Origin: Seison nebaliae
Lineage: Eukaryota; Rotifera; Pararotatoria; Seisonacea; Seisonidae
Direction: 5' to 3'
Length of the DNA: 40,155 bases
Assembly (NCBI GenBank): GCA_023231475.1
Contig: JALJEE010001969.1
Location: forward strand, 1 to 40,155
The notes under the pieces were generated by a model that was not told where the DNA came from, did not search any database, and was given only the letters and a program-made list of their open reading frames with translations. Positions 9,392 through 19,638 of this stretch are shown here, one piece after another. A program made the translations under genes and the position numbers. Every line of letters begins with the position of its first letter. Within the stretch, counting starts at the first letter, position 1.

Positions 9392-9632
9392 ATTCTCTTC
9401 CAGTTGATCTTGTGGTGAAAGTTGAAAAAGATAAGCACAAAAATAGGAGCAAACCGTTTGAAATATTTAATGAATCAGCCACTTTATATTTTGGCATTGT
9501 TTTACCTTGTCAATTAGGAAATTAAATTATCATGAGTAATCATTATTCACTATTGATCATCAAATAGTACTGTTGCGAAGTGAATTTGTGTCAGTATTTA
9601 TCACTCAATCTCTCATGACAAACAACTCATTT

Positions 9633-12396
9633 TTAAGAATTTAAATAATAACTTTTTGATTTTGATCGATTTTTGGTGAGTGAACTTTTAGATGATTTGT
9701 TTTTTTCCAAATTAACAGTAGTAGCAGATTTTGCAGTTTTCGACTGTTTATCTGGTACCTTAGAAGTTTTTTCGGAAGTTGGTGAACCAACAGATTCTCT
9801 TACTATTTCACTTTCCATATAAAACTTTTTGAAGGTGCGAGAAGGTGAAGATTGTTTATAATTACCTGAAGTAGTATCGGTATATTCACTGGAATCGGGT
9901 AATGACTCTTTCGTCGACACCATAGTATTTGTTGATGGTTTGTGTAATAAAACTTTCGTGAACTGTTTTGAATCAGGCGAAAATGATTTTCCTGATTTTA
10001 TGCTTCTATTGTCTGTTCGTCTTCCAACGAAAGATTTCATATGAGGTGGAAGTGAAACTTCGTTCCCCCCAACATCATTTTCTAATCCTTTTGATTTTGT
10101 TTGGGTTTTCGACTGTTTTGAGGATAATAATGGTTTCGAATTTACTTTCTCGACTGAATCTTTTTTCCTCGATTTACTCTGATTAGTTTCGAATAATTCA
10201 TCTTTTAATGTTGTACCGCTATTTATTTTATTGGATTTTTTTGAGAGTTTGGATAAGCTGTCAGATGGATTTATGTCTTTCATTTTATTATTACTATTAG
10301 CAGGAAGATTCCCCTTGGATATCTTGGCGTTTGAAGTATCACTTTCGTGATCAAACTTGGTTAAAGGTTTCGAAGGAATTCTCGATGGTGGAAGATTAAT
10401 CGAAGGATCTTTTTCAGATTTATTTCTTTTTTTACTTATTATACCGGTAGACTTATCAGAAGAACTTCGTTTTATATCAGCGCTACTCTTTCTTGATTTC
10501 GATCTTTTTTCCTTCTTATCTTCAGATTTTGAGATTGATTCCGATTCTGTAGATGACATCGAACTATAACTATATCCACTTGAGGATGATTTCGAATTTT
10601 TTATTCCATTATTTTTGCTCACTCTCTTGGAACTAATTCGAGTACCAGTTGAGGAATGACTTGAATTTGATTCCGAACTTATACTTCGTCTCCTACTAGA
10701 TACCGAACTATTTTGTCCTTTACGCTTTCTTCGTCGTCTACTCCTCCGATCAGGCAATGATAGACGAGTTTGATCTTGGGAACGCATACGTTCTGTTGAA
10801 TTCTTACCTCGTTCATTGTAAATTTTAACAGTAGTTTTTGAGATATTATTTGCAGTTTTTGAAGAAGACTTTGCACTTGTATTGGTATCTCGGGGAACAT
10901 CAAATATTTTATTCAATTTTTCTTTTGATTCACAATTGTTCTCTGTAGACAATGAATTCCTGTTTAAGTAGGCTAGCCATGTTAAAGAATCTTCCTTATC
11001 CGAACTGTTATTAATATTGATGGTTGTCTTGTCACTTAACGAGTTTACTAGAGTCTCCATCTTGTGAAATTCGCTTTCCTTCATGTTCGAACTGTTAACG
11101 GTAGATGTACTATTTGGAACTTTAATTAATCTACCATTTCTCATATCAAAATTGATAATATTTACTGAAGGGAGTTTATCGTTAGGCTGAAAAAGAAAAT
11201 CAGAAGTTATTCTCGAAGTGTTATTCACTTCAAAACTTACTTCTTCCACCTTATTATTATGTTGTCTTTGTGATTTTGGCAATTGTTCGTCGTCAACTTC
11301 TAAAATTTTTTCTTCAAACTCATCTCCGGATATTAGAAAGTTATGATCAGAAGATTTTCTTGAAAATGTGATTATACTACTTCCACTCTTCTCTTGTAAA
11401 AGCATTGGAATTAATGGTAAATCGTTCACATTCTTATTCTCTAAAGTGATAGAATGATGTTCTATTAGATTTGAATGTTCAACTTCGTTAGGTTCTATAT
11501 GAATTGTGAACTTCAATTCGTTCCTTGAACTAGAATTATAATTTTCGTCAACTATCTCATATGTTTTGTTCAGGATGTCACTTCTACTATAAACTTTAGG
11601 ATCTGCACTTAATACAATCGGACTAGTTTCTTTTAACGTTTCAAAATAGTTATGAGAAATATCAAAACACGATGTCTCATCCGTAATCTCATCGACTTTT
11701 TGTTGTTCATTTGTCTGTCCTCCAACTATTTCATCATTCATAGATCCGTCATTACCGTCGCTAGAATAATTGTAATGACTGAAATTTTAAAAAATTTCGA
11801 ATAATATTTTTGTATTGAGGAAAAATGAACTTTAACTTCGTTGGAAAATCATTGAGACTATCTGTCAAACTAATTGCATCTTTCGAAGTATCATCTCGTT
11901 CGTATGAATAATAAGTGTATACATCTTCCGGTGAAATTTTGACAACTGATTTCACTAATTCCAGATATTCATTTAATGTTGAATCATTTCCTGTTGAAAA
12001 AGCATACTTTCTATCTCCCACATCTTCATTAGCGAATGAATTGATGAGCTGGAATCCTTTGAACATCTCGTTCTGCAATTCCACACAAAAATATTGACTT
12101 TTTTCACGTTTTGATGAAATATTGGATGATGATGATGACGAAGATAGAGATTTTGAGAGTACTTTCTCAAAACTTTCTTTATCTTTCTTTTGCTTTTCCT
12201 TTTTTATTAACCGATTGAAATCTTTTACATACTTCTTCAAAAGTTTTTTCATTTTATATTTATTATACTTATTAACTCTTTCAGAGATATGTGGAGAACA
12301 AGTTTCCTCTCCATTCTCATCAGTAGCCTCTTCTGTTTTGTCATCGGTTTCCTCAGTAGAAAAATCCGTTTCATTCGAGTTTCTTTGTAAATTCAT
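9633..12396 (-). CDS. Unrecognised large Ser/Lys/Arg-rich disordered protein, 903 aa
   Basis: Exons 12396-11831 and 11778-9633 sum to 2712 nt (903 aa). The 52-nt intron (GTTCAT...TTTCAG) restores the frame. The start ATG at 12396 opens a polar, acidic N-terminus, followed by a Lys-rich helical patch (KMKKLLKKYVKDFNRLIKKE) and a short region with regular hydrophobics (residues about 100-185), the only part that looks folded. The remaining 700 residues are low complexity: Ser/Asn-rich, then a basic core (DRRSRRRRKRKGQ near residue 520) followed by alternating Ser and Lys/Arg stretches. This recalls nuclear or RNA-processing scaffold proteins in composition only. No catalytic domain, signal peptide or membrane segment is seen. 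It is head to head with the gene at 12611. Confidence 0.7.
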
Positions 12397-12610
12397 TGCG
12401 CATTTGGGAAAATGAGGAATTGATTTCCTTAGTTTTTCATTTATTCATATATTCTTCACTCTCGATGATAATGGTTATATGATATCTTAAAATTTTACTT
12501 GTTTCATTTTTATTTTATATCATAATTATATTCTTTTAAATGAGAAGCTATAAATTTTCATTTTTCAATGTATTATCAAATCAGAATTGTTTGTAAATCT
12601 TTGTAAAATT
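12397..12610. promoter_or_regulatory. Shared bidirectional promoter between the Ser-rich and LOTUS-like genes
   Basis: 214 bp separate the two divergent start codons. The sequence is AT-rich with several TATAAATT/TATATC-like words around 12478-12555. No specific factor site is recognised. Confidence 0.4.
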
Positions 12611-13661
12611 ATGGGAGAGAACAAAGTTGATTTGACAGAAGTAGAAAATTTTGCAAAATGCGTTTGTGTCTCTTCACCGACTCCGTTATCTATTTTCGAA
12701 TTTTTAAGTTTCAAATTTTTCTTTTTTATAATTTCTAATTTGTCTGAATGAATTGTAGAAGATTTCCGAAATTTATGCGGAGACAGTTTCAAATTTGAAC
12801 GTTTCGGATTCTCTTCCGCCGAAAGATGTTTAGAATCGTTTAGTTCATTAAGAACATTTAAAAAGTTGGAGAATATCTTCAACATCAATTGTCCTAGTTT
12901 ATTTCTATTAAATAAATTGAAGAGAAGGGAAATTTTTCGTCGAAGCAAAAACGAATTATCAGATATGTGATTTACAGAAATTGGTGCAAGAACAAAAAAA
13001 AGTATATTTATTTTCCATATAATTTTATAATGAGAATTTATATGTAAATTTTCTATAGTCACACAAAGTTTCAGATTTTGACAATGTAACTCGACGTCGA
13101 ACAACAACAAACCATCGAAGCCATCATCGTCAATCAGAAAATGTGATCGATGATTACCGTCGTCGTGATAGAAGTGGAAGAACAAAATCGATGCCAAATA
13201 GACAAAATGAAAACGGACGTTCGTTTCGTTACGACAAGGAAGAGAAATTGAGAAATATTTCAATAAACGAAAAAAAATATCATTCATCATCCGCAAACAA
13301 AAGAGAACATCGAAATAGAAGAGACTCTGATTTAATGAACAACATCAACGAAAATGAAGAAAACGAAACGAATATGTATTTTTGCTTTTGTGTTAAACCG
13401 AAAGATATAATTATGAAAGATTGTCGTGCTTTGCAAATAAATATCCTCTTCCATGATAATTTATTTCAAAATAATCGACTTGCTGCCCATACACAAATCG
13501 ATCGTCTTGTCCCTCAAATTGAAACGCAAATGTGGCTAGATGGCAATTCAATGAGAAGATCAGAGAAAACGAAATGGCTTAACAATGCTTCCGTTTTATT
13601 AAACGACGAGAATTATAATATGAAAGAATATATCGGTCTCCAGAAAGAATTCCTCAATTGA
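12611..13661 (+). CDS. Possible LOTUS/OST-HTH domain protein with Arg/Ser-rich middle; exon joins partly unresolved
   Basis: Exon 1 (12611-12707) and exon 2 (from 12759) are joined by a 51-nt intron (GTTTCA...TTGTAG) that gives a continuous ENFAKCVCVSSPTPLSIFEF then LKDFRNLCGDSFKFERFGFS. The pattern of a short 'leader', Phe/Tyr and GF positions resembles the LOTUS winged-helix found in germline RNA proteins; this is an inference from pattern, not certain. Exon 2 meets TGA at 12968, so it must splice out before that. The last exon runs to 13661, starting at 13059 or 13075, and encodes an Arg/Asn-rich linker (VTRRRTTTNHRSHHRQ) then a C-terminal domain (YFCFCVKPKDIIM...). One model uses a 24-nt micro-exon, 12977-13000, which keeps frame (888 nt in total), but it is unproven. 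Confidence 0.5.
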
Positions 13662-13856
13662 CTTATACAAATTTTTCTCACTCTTCTTTATTCCATTGTA
13701 TATAAACTCCTCAACAATCTCTTATATTAGATGAGATTGTCATCTAAAAATTATTCGTATAGTTCGTTTATTTCATATTGAAAATAACATTTTACAAAAA
13801 AAAAACAAAAAATTTAAAGAAAATAAACAATTTTTTTATGAAAACGGAAAATGTTT

Positions 13857-16043
13857 TTATCGAAATTTATTCTTCATTACTTTCTCGTAAATTGATGGGT
13901 ATGTCAATTGAAACTGACAATTGTGAGAGAAGATTATTGAATGTAATATAAAATAAATTCTAACTTTTTCCAAATGTTTCTGTTTGATTTTCTCGGAATA
14001 TTCTTTACTCTTAACGATGTCATGCAATAGCTTCTCTAACTCAATTTGAAGTGTTTGTTTTCCGATTTCGTTACATCTCTCTTCAGAAACCTGTTGACAA
14101 TAAGAAGTAGTTCCCTTATTGAATATGGTTGACATTGAATGACTATGTCGAGATAATTGTTCTTGATTATGATACATCGATTCTTCATTAAATCTCTCAC
14201 GATTATTTACCGTATGATTGAAATTATGAAAATGTTTTAATCGAAATGGAGTCGATACCATATTCCAATATTGAGCATTATTGTGAATCGATCGATGGAA
14301 ATCAGAATAAGAAGATAATGATGGAATATTGAGGAGATTGACAGAAACGGCGTTAAATAACGAATCTTGATTATTAATAAGACAAACAAATAATTCTTCG
14401 ACGATTTCGTCGAATATCATCAAATGATAAGAATGTATATTCTCTTCATGTTGATTAATGAAACGACGGAACAATTTCTCTGAATTTCCAATTAAAGGCA
14501 CCTTGAATGACGTGATAAGTACCGTTTCTTTTGATTTCTTATACAACTGTCTTAATTGACCATTTCTCATTGTACGTCGTATAAATCTCAACATCAAATG
14601 CAGAAGACGACGATTCGCAGGTTTCATCAATAATAAAATAGCATGCATCGATTTTAATATATTCTCCCTTCTTTCATCATATTCATTTTCCATCAAATTG
14701 TCAGTGTGAGGTATTAAAGTTTGTAATCTCCTCCCATCAAATATTCTCAGTAACATGTACACTAAGTTGGAAGAAATTATAGGATGTGCCATTTCATCAA
14801 AAGTCGACAAGATGATGTCCATTATATCATTCTCAATTCCTCGATAATATCCAATATTTGGCAATATTTTTTTGGGCCATTCAATCAACGATTTCATTGC
14901 AGACAGGATCCCTGAATCGATTGATAATTCGTCGTTCGGTATATTTTGAACTACTCCACTATCACTAAAATATTTTAAGTTGTGAATTAAATTCTTTTCA
15001 TATTTCTCATACAACTTTTCCATAATTCGATTGGTTTTAAATGAATCAGTTCGACACTCCATTCCACCTAATATAGCTGACTTCCAATAATAGAACGATT
15101 CATCTCCTGTAATCATTTGAGGTATTCTCAATGAAACTTCAGAAGTCGATTCTGTCAATTTGACATTTCTTTTATGGACCGAATTACATTTTTCACCCAT
15201 ATTCAATGAACTGATTGATTGACTGTTCGATTGACTCAATTTATCCTTCTTTGATTCAGTCGTTATTGTAGTGGTAGTAGTTATGAGATTCTTATTATCA
15301 AAATTATCATTAACTGTCAGATTGAGATGATTGGTGGCAGATAAACAACGTTTGCCTGCTAATGACCTTCCACTCTCATTATGACTATTCATCGATTCAT
15401 TTCGACATTTTGATAAATCTTCTTCTGATTTATTTATTGGACGACAACTATTCGATCTTCTCACATTATAAAGTTTAAGAAGATCAAATCGACTTAATCG
15501 AAGTTTAGAAATATTGTTGTTCAATGAAGTTAAATTGGGACGATATGAATTTGATTTTGTCAAATTGAATTCTTTTTTCTTCTCATGTTGTTCAGTATGA
15601 GTGGAATGTCGTTTAATTTGAGTAGGGAGGTACAACGATTTTTTTGGTAAAAATCTCTAAGGAAATTAGAAAGTTGGTGGGAATATTAAAGAAATAAAGA
15701 GACTTATAAATTCGATTATTTCCATTGAATGACTTTAATTGATTGGATGTATCGAGACCGACTTCTTGGAAGACTCCAGCCGATTGGAAACAACCGAGCA
15801 ATTTAATAATATTCTCTTTCGACGTTTCCGTACCATCTTCTTTCCCTTCGGTAGAAAACCAATCTTCGAACCATTTCACCGCTTCGCTACCATAAAAACA
15901 ATTGTCAAATGTTCGTAGATATTTCCGATGTTTACCGGTTGGCATTCGAGTTCGGAAGTCATCAATCATCCGATTCCACTGAAATAAGCAGAATAATAAT
16001 ATTACAAATGTACAAGACGAACCTTATTGGTTGCATTGAACAT
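13857..16043 (-). CDS. DEPDC1: DEP domain-containing protein 1 (DEPDC1-like, DEP + RhoGAP-like)
   Basis: Exons 16043-16023, 15978-15704, 15654-13965 and 13913-13857 sum to 2043 nt (680 aa). The DEP domain covers residues about 8-100 (KWNRMIDDFRTRMPTGKHRK, NCFYGSEAVKWFEDWF). The RhoGAP-like region lies near 330-410 (DSGILSAMKSLIEWPKK, GIENDIMDII) and lacks a clear arginine finger, as in the family. A conserved helical block follows (MKPANRRLLHLMLRFI near 445) and the C-terminal box ends FQLTYPSIYEKV. DEPDC1 proteins act in mitosis and in Rho/Wnt signalling. The linker at 110-230 is Ser/Asn-rich. The last intron (13914-13964) is 51 nt and stop-free, so it reads through as coding; removing it restores the family's KHLEK-FQLTYP junction. 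The acceptor of intron 2 must be the GAG at 15655-15657, two bases past the first AG, to keep frame. Confidence 0.9.
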
Positions 16044-16305
16044 TCTTCTCTCTTCACTTCACATCGGAAGAAGCTGAGCTCAACTTTAAATATAGGCGAA
16101 ATGAAATAGAATTAAATAATTTATATTAAATTTATTTATTTTTTTAAAATCGTATTCTGGAAGAAAGCTTTAATTTTAAATTCCTTCTATTTTAAGATTG
16201 TTTCTGAATTTTGTGATTAAGAAATCTCTCATCGATTGAGCAATTGATATACAGAAAACAAGAAATACTTTGGATTAGTTGACACAGATTTTCACAACAG
16301 TTACC
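16044..16305. promoter_or_regulatory. Intergenic promoter region between DEPDC1 and the CAP-Gly gene
   Basis: 262 bp separate the divergent start codons. A GAGCTCAACTTTAAATATAGG stretch sits about 30 bp upstream of the DEPDC1 start, and the middle is nearly pure A/T. No factor site is recognised. Confidence 0.4.
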
Positions 16306-17288
16306 ATGACATATATGACGCCAATAAAAATTGGTGCGAAAGTTTTGGTTTGGCACGAAGGTAAAGTATTAGAAGCTACTGTAAAATATTTCGGTAATAT
16401 TAATGGACGGAACGGGGAATGGGTCGGTGTCCAGTTAACTACCAAAGGTTACCCATCCAAAGCATAAGGAATTTAAGTATTATTATTAAAATATTTTTAT
16501 GGTCATTAGACGGTGACACTAACGGAACATTGAAAGGTCGACAATATTTTACGTGTCCAAATAATTTAGGTTTATTTGTCAGACCTATATGTGTTAGATT
16601 ACAATTAAATCGACGACGGTTAGTCTTCTATTTATTTCATTTCAATTGGCTGGTGGAATTATTTTAAAGATCATTTAACCGATATCGATCGATTGCGCCA
16701 AAAAGTGAATGTAACGAATCTCCATTCAATAATAATCATTTGAAAAAGTTTAAATTGTGCCAACATTCAAGAATTTTAAATAATACTCATTTTGGCAACG
16801 GACTAACCAATAAGCATACTATTGACAATGCTCTTTTAACAAAAACTGAATTGACGTCAATGCCATATCATCAATATCAAGATAGCATGCATGAAGAGAA
16901 TTTTCGAAAGAAGCATTCGTTGTTACATCATGAGAATATTTTGAGTGTTCGCATGAAGAAACAACAAAAATATCTAAAGAAACATCGACAATATGAAATT
17001 GAATCTTATCGGGAAGAAGCTCTTCGTCCCTTTTCCGCTACTCTCGACAACTATATAAGCAATTCGAATATGTCAGAAAAAGTCATTAAGGTTCAAATGG
17101 ATTCTACGAACAAGAAACGAGTAACGTCAGCTCGCTTGCCACCACATGGTTTCCATCCAACTGCTTCAATACCATTACAACATATGGCAATCGAAGATGA
17201 ACTAAGAGGAAGACTCGATTCAGATTGGAATGAAAGGAATCCACTTCCGAGAAATACCTCATTATCAATGGACATTCTAAATCGATAA
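16306..17288 (+). CDS. CAP-Gly domain protein, 289 aa
   Basis: Exons 16306-16447, 16510-16618 and 16670-17288 sum to 870 nt (289 aa). The N-terminal CAP-Gly domain covers residues about 6-85 (IGAKVLVWHEGKVLEATVKY, NGEWVGVQL, then GRQYFTCPNNLGLFVRP). Such domains bind the C-terminal EEY/F of tubulin, EB1 or CLIP partners. The canonical GKNDG binding motif is replaced here by GDTNG: the Lys and its neighbours are lost, though both Gly remain, so tubulin-tail binding may be altered. The remaining 200 residues are His/Asn/Ser/Lys-rich with no second CAP-Gly, zinc knuckle or long coiled coil. This makes it shorter than CLIP or p150Glued. Both introns (62 and 51 nt) have GTT donors. ATG at 16306 was chosen as the first in frame; a second lies 3 codons on. 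Confidence 0.85.
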
Positions 17289-18872
17289 TCCACAAATAAT
17301 TTTTATATCCGACCACAAGGAAGATCATTGTTTCTTTTCTATTTCAAACATTTTTATAAGATTATTGTTGGTGTGGAAATATTCTTTAAAAGAATTATTT
17401 GAATGTTTCAATTAGATGTACAATCGGATAAATTATGTATATTACTCTTATACTTTATTTCTAGACTTTATTCTTCTTCTTCTTCTTCCTTCTTCGTCTT
17501 CTCCTCTATCATTGCAATGATTAAACAGAAATTCTCGAATAAAATCAAATGTCTTTAGACCTTCTTCTCTTCCCTCTACTTAATATCATTGGTGGTTGAT
17601 GGTTAATTAACCTAATAGTATTTCCGTGATAGAATCGATTAAAGTCGAAACCGACTAAATATAATCCAATTTATTTGACATTTACTATACGAAGACCTTC
17701 TTTCCTTTATCATTCGATTTAATTAAGTTTTTGTTGTAAACGAAAATTAACGAAGGACTAATTAATATATATAGAAATTTATATATCTTTTAATTGACGA
17801 TCGTTTAATTCAAATTCATCTTATTAGAATCGTTGATGATATTCTATCAAAATCGACTTATAGATCATAATATTGATAAGATAGAAATTGTCTATCTAAT
17901 GAATGAATTTTTTTTTCTTATTTTATTAGAAACTATAATAAATTAGAAGAATAATAATGAGAATAAAGAAGAAGAAAGAAGAATGATAATTAGAATCTAT
18001 AATGAGAAAGAAGAAAAAAAATCTCAACCTATATTACTTAATCAGTAACGTAATTCCATGAATGAATGAAAAGAACGAATGAATCGATGATCTCTCATCT
18101 AATTTTCCATTATTTCCATTAATTTCTTTCTTTCTTTTCACGAAGGCATTATTCCCGTTCACTTTATAAGTTAAATTAATAATTTAGAGTTCTTTCCTTT
18201 TTTTACTCTACTTATCTAATTTTGTTCGGACATTTAAATTCTCCAATATTCAATGAGAATCAATCCATTGTGTAAAACATTTGTAAAGTTCTGTTTAGTT
18301 GGAGGTAGAGTGAAAGACCGAATTCGATCTCCCAAAACAAAGAGTTGTGTGGATAATTGTGTTTAAGATATCCGTTCTTCTAATCTTTTCTAGATTTGAA
18401 ATTCGATTAATTTTCTAAAACGAATTGTGTGAAAGGAAATCTGTAAGAAACATCAAGGGATGGAATTCATGATAAGACAATGTTAGATAAGACGCAAGTA
18501 ATGAAATGAAACTGCTATTACAATCCTCACTTGTTGTGACCTCATTCTATCAAAAAGTTATTTGATCGAATCTTCATGTTCAGTGGGTGAAACGTGTGGA
18601 AATAGATTAACACTACTGGATTACAACAGTGGATGCGTCATCTTCATCATAAAATAATCACTTATTTCGCCATATCATCGTCAGAATTTCGTCGTATCAA
18701 ATAATATCAAATTTTTCTCTTACGTCCAGAATTTATTACGTAAATTCCAAAATTCAATAAACAACATTGTTCTTTATTCGATGTCGAACACAAAAACTAA
18801 AGGAAAATTCACTTATCATTTCCCATCATTTTTTTCCACCAAAATATTCTTCGTAAGAGAAGAAATGTTAAT

Positions 18873-19094
18873 ATGTTAGTTACTCTATTGATTCCATTAT
18901 TACTAAAATTAGATAAAGAAGTTAATTTTTTGGTTTCTTTTCTCAATTCCTTTTTTTATCACATTTCCGAATTACTAAACAAGATGATGATAGAAAGAAG
19001 AAATTCCATCGATCATCTTTTATTAATTGGATCGGAAGTGTTATATCATTTCCCACCTTTTCTCCAATATGAAACATCTCCAGAAGTAGATTGA
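18873..19094 (+). CDS. Possible small hydrophobic protein or exon, 73 aa
   Basis: An ATG-started frame begins MLVTLLIPLLLKLDKEVNF, which resembles a signal peptide, and continues with mixed charged residues to TGA. It has no Cys pattern and no recognised family. AT-rich DNA generates such frames by chance, so it is kept only as a candidate. It could also be one exon of an unseen gene. Confidence 0.2.
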   Translation: MLVTLLIPLLLKLDKEVNFLVSFLNSFFYHISELLNKMMIERRNSIDHLLLIGSEVLYHFPPFLQYETSPEVD

Positions 19095-19550
19095 GAGGAA
19101 ATAAAAAACTTTTTTCTTTCCTTAATTTTCTGAATGGTGTTGTTAGTGTTATTGTTAGTAGGAATTGTTAGTCCAAGTAGCAATTGTAGCGACACTCTAC
19201 CTTCTCAATAATTATGCGGAAAACCGACTAAAAAAACGAATTAAATAAAAGAGAGTTCACGCTAAACGTGAAGAATTGACAGTTACTCAGCAAGACTCCT
19301 TTTCATGTTTCTTGTTTGTTAAACGGAATTCATCGATATTAATTTTCTATCAATAAATTTACTTTATTCTCAGTGGGAAATGAAAGAAAGGAAGCAAACA
19401 GTTTGTAAATGTATTTCCAATAAGATTTACCTTAAAACCATAAAAGCAATTCAAGTGTATAACGTGTAAGTGGAAGTGCGACAATGCGTGAAAGAGAGCA
19501 ATTCACCTTCGAAATCTTTTGGTAGAATTATCTGAAGAAATAATCAGCTG

Positions 19551-19558
19551 TATAAAAA
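19551..19558 (+). promoter_or_regulatory. TATA box of the chitinase gene
   Basis: TATAAAAA lies 88 bp upstream of the chitinase start codon, preceded by CAGCTG. It is the cleanest TATA box in the window. With initiation about 30 bp downstream, the 5' UTR would be roughly 55-60 nt. Confidence 0.6.
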
Positions 19559-19638
19559 CGGCTGAAAATTACGTTCGAAATTTGGAACTTTGAATTATTC
19601 TCATTATTATTATTCATTCACTTTTCTTTTCATCCAGA

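Larger units (their letters stand above)
17289..19638. other. 2.35-kb intergenic region upstream of the chitinase
   Basis: This is one of the longest gene-poor stretches in the window. It has pyrimidine-rich (CTT)n sequence at about 17469-17505 and purine-rich GAAGAA sequence at about 17940-18020, which are imperfect inverted counterparts. One small frame (18873-19094) and a TATA box near the right end (19551) are described separately. No tRNA or transposon is recognised. It is a plausible home for stage-specific control elements of the chitinase. Confidence 0.5.

Noticed and set aside
12565-13296. 243-aa open frame on the minus strand
   Set aside because: It is antisense to the exon-1/exon-2 structure of the plus-strand gene at 12611, which has better splice sites and a domain-like product. 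The minus frame is Phe/Ile/Leu-rich, as expected from a shadow.
18300-18345. Possible RNA gene around GACCGAATTCGATCTCCC
   Set aside because: There is no consistent secondary structure or internal promoter boxes.
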